A stretch of 64,000 bases of DNA, from positions 10,518,579 through 10,582,578 of the forward strand of contig JAQFVV010000013.1 in assembly GCA_028023455.1 (NCBI GenBank), given 5' to 3'. This document shows positions 60,490-64,000 of this stretch, in pieces (position 1 is the first letter of the stretch; every line of letters starts with the position of its first letter). A model generated the notes under the pieces. That model was not told the origin of the DNA, did no database searches, and was given only the letters and a program-made list of their open reading frames with translations. The stretch is from Epiperipatus broadwayi (Eukaryota > Onychophora > Udeonychophora > Euonychophora > Peripatidae). A program made the translations under genes and the position numbers.

Positions 60490-62020
60490 CCATTGTTCTC
60501 TTTGCATAGATTTAAATAAAACATATGATATAACATAAAATAAAAAACTTTATATAATAGCTATAATATATATTATAACAATTGATGAAATGAGCCTTCA
60601 ACGTATCTGTCGTACGAGGGCGCCATCTAGGCATTTGAACCTAGAAAAAATTATATAGTAGGCAGATACGTAAGTTAAGATTCAAAAAATTTTCTTATAT
60701 ATATATTATTCTGACCATTTTCCCAAGGGCACTAGCTCAGGGAGTAGCAGAGATTTATATTTATAATAAATTCTTATCTAAGAATATATAAAAAAGAATA
60801 AAATCAGCCACTGCCAGTAATTATACACACAAACATTTATTTACGCACATATATAAATAAAATTTAACATTATTATTTTAGTATGTTTACTTTAACATTT
60901 AACATTATTTTTAACTTTTATTTTTAGATTTTAATTTACATTTTAATTTTTATACTATTATAAGTTCGCATAGATGGATTTATAAAAGTTTGTTTTATAA
61001 ATGTTGAGTATAGATTAATTACATAGATTACATGGTCAAAAACATTTCAAAATAAACATAAATGATCAAAATATAAAATCATTGATACCATCAATTGCAT
61101 AGGGAATACAAGAAACCCACTGGTATTCATCATAAGATACCGCAGTGACACCAATAACTTAAAAGACATCCGAATAAATACATTTTTAGATATCATTATT
61201 TACCAAATGGCTATATATTTTGATCAAATATGAAAAACAAAAACATAATTAACTGGTAACGAATCCATGCAACTTCCATACCCAACTTAAATTTAATGCA
61301 TTTTTATTTAGAGTGTCGAGTATGAATAGACTACATAGATTTGCATTTGAAAGAAAATATTCTATCCTTATTTAACCTTAGGCCAAAAGTTCACAGTCAA
61401 ACTGACGTCAATTCATCTGATATATTGATGCATTCAATGTAATACAAAATACGGCAGCACAAAAGGTTAAGAGAAGAAATTGCCTCTCGTCAGATAGGAA
61501 TACTACATCTATCTGACCAGAAGAGCAATAAAAAAAAACTCCATAGGAAAGGACTGCAGTCATTTTGCTGACTTACGAATTGCATTCCATAGGCCAAAAA
61601 GGAAGTGTGTGGCATATAAAGCAATTCTGCCCATAGCGCACCTCATACTACATCAACTAATTACACCAATATATCCAATCCATTGACCCAATTCAACTAT
61701 GAAACAAATAACCTAAGATTACTCTCCCCTAATGTAACTTTACAAATCTATATAGCCATTCACGCCCGACTTAAGTTTAACATTTATATAATTTAATTTA
61801 TCACAAAACAAAAATCATAAATAAAACTTAAAAAAATAAATGGAAATGATTTTACACAAAGGAAATTCATCAAATAAAATTATAACTAATTAATAAATAA
61901 TTTAGTTTGGTCAGATAGGAATCTATTGCAATAATTTTAAATATGGAAAGTTTTTAATTTAAAGTTCATGAATTATCTAAAGTTCTTACGGTTTTAAAAG
62001 GTCCATAATTTGTAGTTGTT
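60490..62020. other. Interval with unassigned higher-complexity sequence
   Basis: 60,595-60,685 has short inverted ends (CAACGTATCTG and CAGATACGTAAG) around GGGCGCCATCTAGG. 61,090-61,780 is less A+T-rich than its surroundings and may be decayed element coding sequence, but I could not read a protein on either strand. Confidence 0.35.
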
Positions 62021-62758
62021 TGTAATTTTGAACGGGAATTCCCATGCCATCCTGAAGATATTGGTATCCAGTTAGCCATTGTTTTTTATTTATCCAGAGG
62101 TCTTTTAATTTAGTTGGTCCTTAATGTAAAAAAAAAATGATGTCATTTTTTTTTAACAAAACTGAAGGGATTGAAGAGTGTCTTTTCAATCCCTTCTCCT
62201 TCAACTCCGCACTAACACATATAGTCACATCTCTCTTCTCCTCTTGTAATAACTAACTAATAATTTCCAAACTTTTCCTTTTATATTAATTTTAAGGATT
62301 CAATTGACATTACATCATTGATGGTGGTGATCCTTCCGATGAGGTCCGATTTCCCGATGGATTTCTCTCATTTGCTGTTAGTTTCTATTGTTTGCCTATC
62401 TGGCCAATGCTTATACATTTAAATGCCCAAGGCTAGTTTATATTTGACTAATTAAATTAATCATTTCCATTTTTTCAATAACATTAATTAATTTGTTTTG
62501 TACAAACTTAGATATATTTTTATCTTTAAATCTTTACTGACAATTTAGTTTTAAAATATTTTTTCTTTTTTTTAATAAAGTTTTATTTTAATAATTTTTT
62601 CATCTGTGCGATTATATAATTATATAGATACGAGTTTAGTATAGAATTTTAATTTTCAATTTTTAATTCGTAAAAAAAAAAAGTTTTATTTGCGAACTTT
62701 TATTTTTTTCATGTTTACTAATAAAAAAAACAATGTAACGACGTCTGTGCCCATTACA
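62021..62758. repeat. LTR-like repeat, copy 2 (738 bp)
   Basis: Begins TGTAATTTTG and ends CCCATTACA, with six-base inverted termini TGTAAT/ATTACA as in LTRs. The right 484 bp match 1-431. A perfect 11-bp hairpin (AAGGGATTGAA ... TTCAATCCCTT, about 62,163-62,194) and AATAAAG signals are present. No primer-binding site or polypurine tract adjoins it, and no target duplication is visible, so a solo LTR is the best guess. Confidence 0.5.
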
Positions 62759-63116
62759 ATATATATAATATAGAAAAACGCTTTGTAGCATATATTGATT
62801 TTTGCCCTTTTCAATGTGTTGGAATAATTTTAGGACATCTTTTTATTTTATATAAAATTAATTAGAACCCATTATAATAATAATGCAATATATATAAAGA
62901 AGAAAAAGAAATCCCTGTATAAATGTATACTATATAATTTTCTATTCATTTATTATTAACCAAGTATGGGCTAAAAAATTGATATTTTATATATATATAT
63001 TCATACAATTATGTTTGTTGTAATTGATATAATTGGTTTCATATAGCTTCTTTTTATTAGATTCTTTAATGTTGTTCTAAAGGTTTTATATTTTTTACAT
63101 AATCTATTTTATTTTT
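62759..63116. other. A+T-rich interval, no feature seen
   Basis: A/T-rich linker between the LTR-like repeat and the hammerhead-family copy. Confidence 0.4.
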
Positions 63117-63290
63117 GGACATTTAAATGTCTGAAAGTTTCAGATTTTCTTCTCAATAGTTAGGCATTGATAAAATGCTGGACTAGTTCTAGTATTTTTA
63201 TTCCCTAGCACCTCACTGATGACGCTAGAGGCAGAAACCGCGGTCTGAGGTTGAGGGTATTTTTGAAGCTTCATAAGAGTTTGTTTTTTA
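63117..63290 (+). repeat. Hammerhead-family repeat copy
   Basis: Aligned with 32,900-33,080: ATGTCTGAAAGTTTCAGATT, TAGTTAGGCATTGATAAA, TCTAGTAT, CCCTAGCACCTCACTGATGA. The outer limits are not clear, and no inverted termini were found around it. Confidence 0.6.
63203..63257 (+). ncRNA. Hammerhead ribozyme motif, canonical core
   Basis: CTGATGA at 63,216-63,222; GAA at 63,234-63,236; A15.1 at 63,237 and T16.1 at 63,244 enclose the loopless palindrome ACCGCGGT; H17 = C63,245, with cleavage predicted after it. Inner helix I is CCTCA (63,211-63,215) with TGAGG (63,246-63,250), perfectly paired. The internal loop is AGCA/TTG. The outer helix is CCCT (63,203-63,206) with AGGG (63,254-63,257). Helix II is weak (GCT/GGC with an AGA loop, C-A mismatch at its base), so activity may be reduced. 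The context is a dispersed repeat, not a gene. Confidence 0.72.
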
Positions 63291-63721
63291 ACTTACTCTA
63301 TATATAACATTTGTAAATAGGAGCTTTATTAAAATTAGGTCATATGACTTGATTTTTTATCAATTCTATTTTATAATATATATAAAATATCAATTAAAAT
63401 TAATATTTGGTTAACGATAAATGAATGAAAAATTATATAGTATACATATGTACAGGTCCCCCCCCCATTATATATTGTATTATTGTTATAATAGGGTCTC
63501 ATTAATTTTATACAAAAGAGGTAGATGTCACTATGTATGTATTATTGTTATTATATAAATACAATTATTGCCATTATAAAATGATATTTTATTTTATTTT
63601 ATTAAACATGATTATTTAAGTAATAAGCAGTAGACATATTTAAAACCTTTATATTATTATGCCTTCTTACTTTTAATCATATTCACTGAAAATAAGCTTT
63701 TTTTTTTTATTATTGTGTCAA

Positions 63722-63795
63722 AGCATCGGCCGGGAAGTGAACCCCCAGGACAACTGCTTGTACAGCAGCTGTGCTAACCATTTGGCTACCAACGC
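63722..63795 (-). repeat. tRNA-Val(TAC)-like sequence with near-complete cloverleaf
   Basis: On the minus strand the acceptor strands GCGTTGG and CCGATGC pair over seven positions (with G-U pairs). The anticodon stem GCTGC/GCAGT encloses TGTACAA (anticodon TAC). The T stem CTGGG/CCCGG has an enlarged loop. Position 33 is G instead of the invariant U, and the T loop carries extra bases, so it is unlikely to be a working tRNA. The tail TTTGACACAATAATAAAAAA matches the retroposon at 59,956-60,039, so this is another member of that tRNA-derived family. Confidence 0.65.
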
Positions 63796-64000
63796 TTGAC
63801 ATGCATTCTTGAAACATGAATAATATACATATGAAATAATACTGTGTGGTTATGTTTAATAAAAACAGATGTATTAATTTTTAATTGTATTTTAAAATTT
63901 ATATCTGGTCTATGAATGATTTGATAATTTTTATCTAGATGAATGATTAATAAAATTAAAGTAATACATATTTATATCAATTAATATAGAATATATGCAT
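63796..64000. other. Window end, no feature seen
   Basis: A/T-rich sequence without ORF or recognised repeat. Confidence 0.4.

Noticed and set aside
63722-63795. Functional tRNA-Val gene
   Set aside because: U33 is replaced by G, the T loop is enlarged and the B box is degenerate. The sister copy is a truncated retroposon with a tail, so it is treated as tRNA-derived repeat.

Overview
The window looks like intergenic or heterochromatic DNA from a very A+T-rich animal nuclear genome. I see no convincing single-copy host gene, no rRNA, no CRISPR array and no prokaryote-style operon. What can be read is a dense graveyard of transposable elements: RTE-type LINEs, a Penelope-like element with a GIY-YIG nuclease tail, LTR retrotransposons primed by tRNA-Lys, a non-autonomous hAT element, several fold-back (inverted-repeat) elements and tRNA-derived SINE-like sequences. 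This mix says metazoan but does not fix the phylum.

Layout. 1-2,330: two LTR-like repeats, each with a second copy elsewhere in the window. 5,278-8,105: nested inverted repeats, one enclosing a decayed Penelope GIY-YIG coding region. 8,858-8,965 and 10,300-10,919: members of a hammerhead-ribozyme repeat family, the second a 292-bp-arm palindrome. 13,890-14,120: a smaller fold-back. 14,205-21,250: an almost complete minus-strand LTR retrotransposon with 1.9-kb LTRs, a tRNA-Lys primer-binding site, a polypurine tract, an intact 478-codon gag-like ORF and an integrase tail, with the rest of pol missing. 22,703-23,237: a hAT MITE with an exact 8-bp target duplication. 24,481-29,830: LINE debris including a nearly full-length but broken RTE element. 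32,826-33,129: another ribozyme-family copy. 34,205-36,960 and 51,693-54,265: a 2.7-kb dispersed repeat in two copies, the first carrying a small insertion with 14-bp flanking direct repeats. 42,632-51,238: a heavily decayed LTR element whose second LTR-like repeat is split by a 2.1-kb insertion. 59,690-63,800: SINE-like and tRNA-derived insertions, an LTR-like repeat and the best-preserved single hammerhead motif.

The most interesting signal is the hammerhead family. Three sites (10,771-10,835 with its mirror copy, 33,001-33,057 and 63,203-63,257) show the core CTGANGA ... GAA-A ... H, a helix I interrupted by an internal loop, and a very short loopless helix III. The helices differ in sequence among copies yet remain complementary, so the structure is supported by covariation and not only by a motif match. 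Hammerheads are known from Penelope-like elements and from metazoan retrozymes. Here they sit in a terminal-inverted-repeat element and in both arms of a near-perfect palindrome.

All coordinates of repeats were set by eye and may be off by some bases. No alignment, folding or database search was run.
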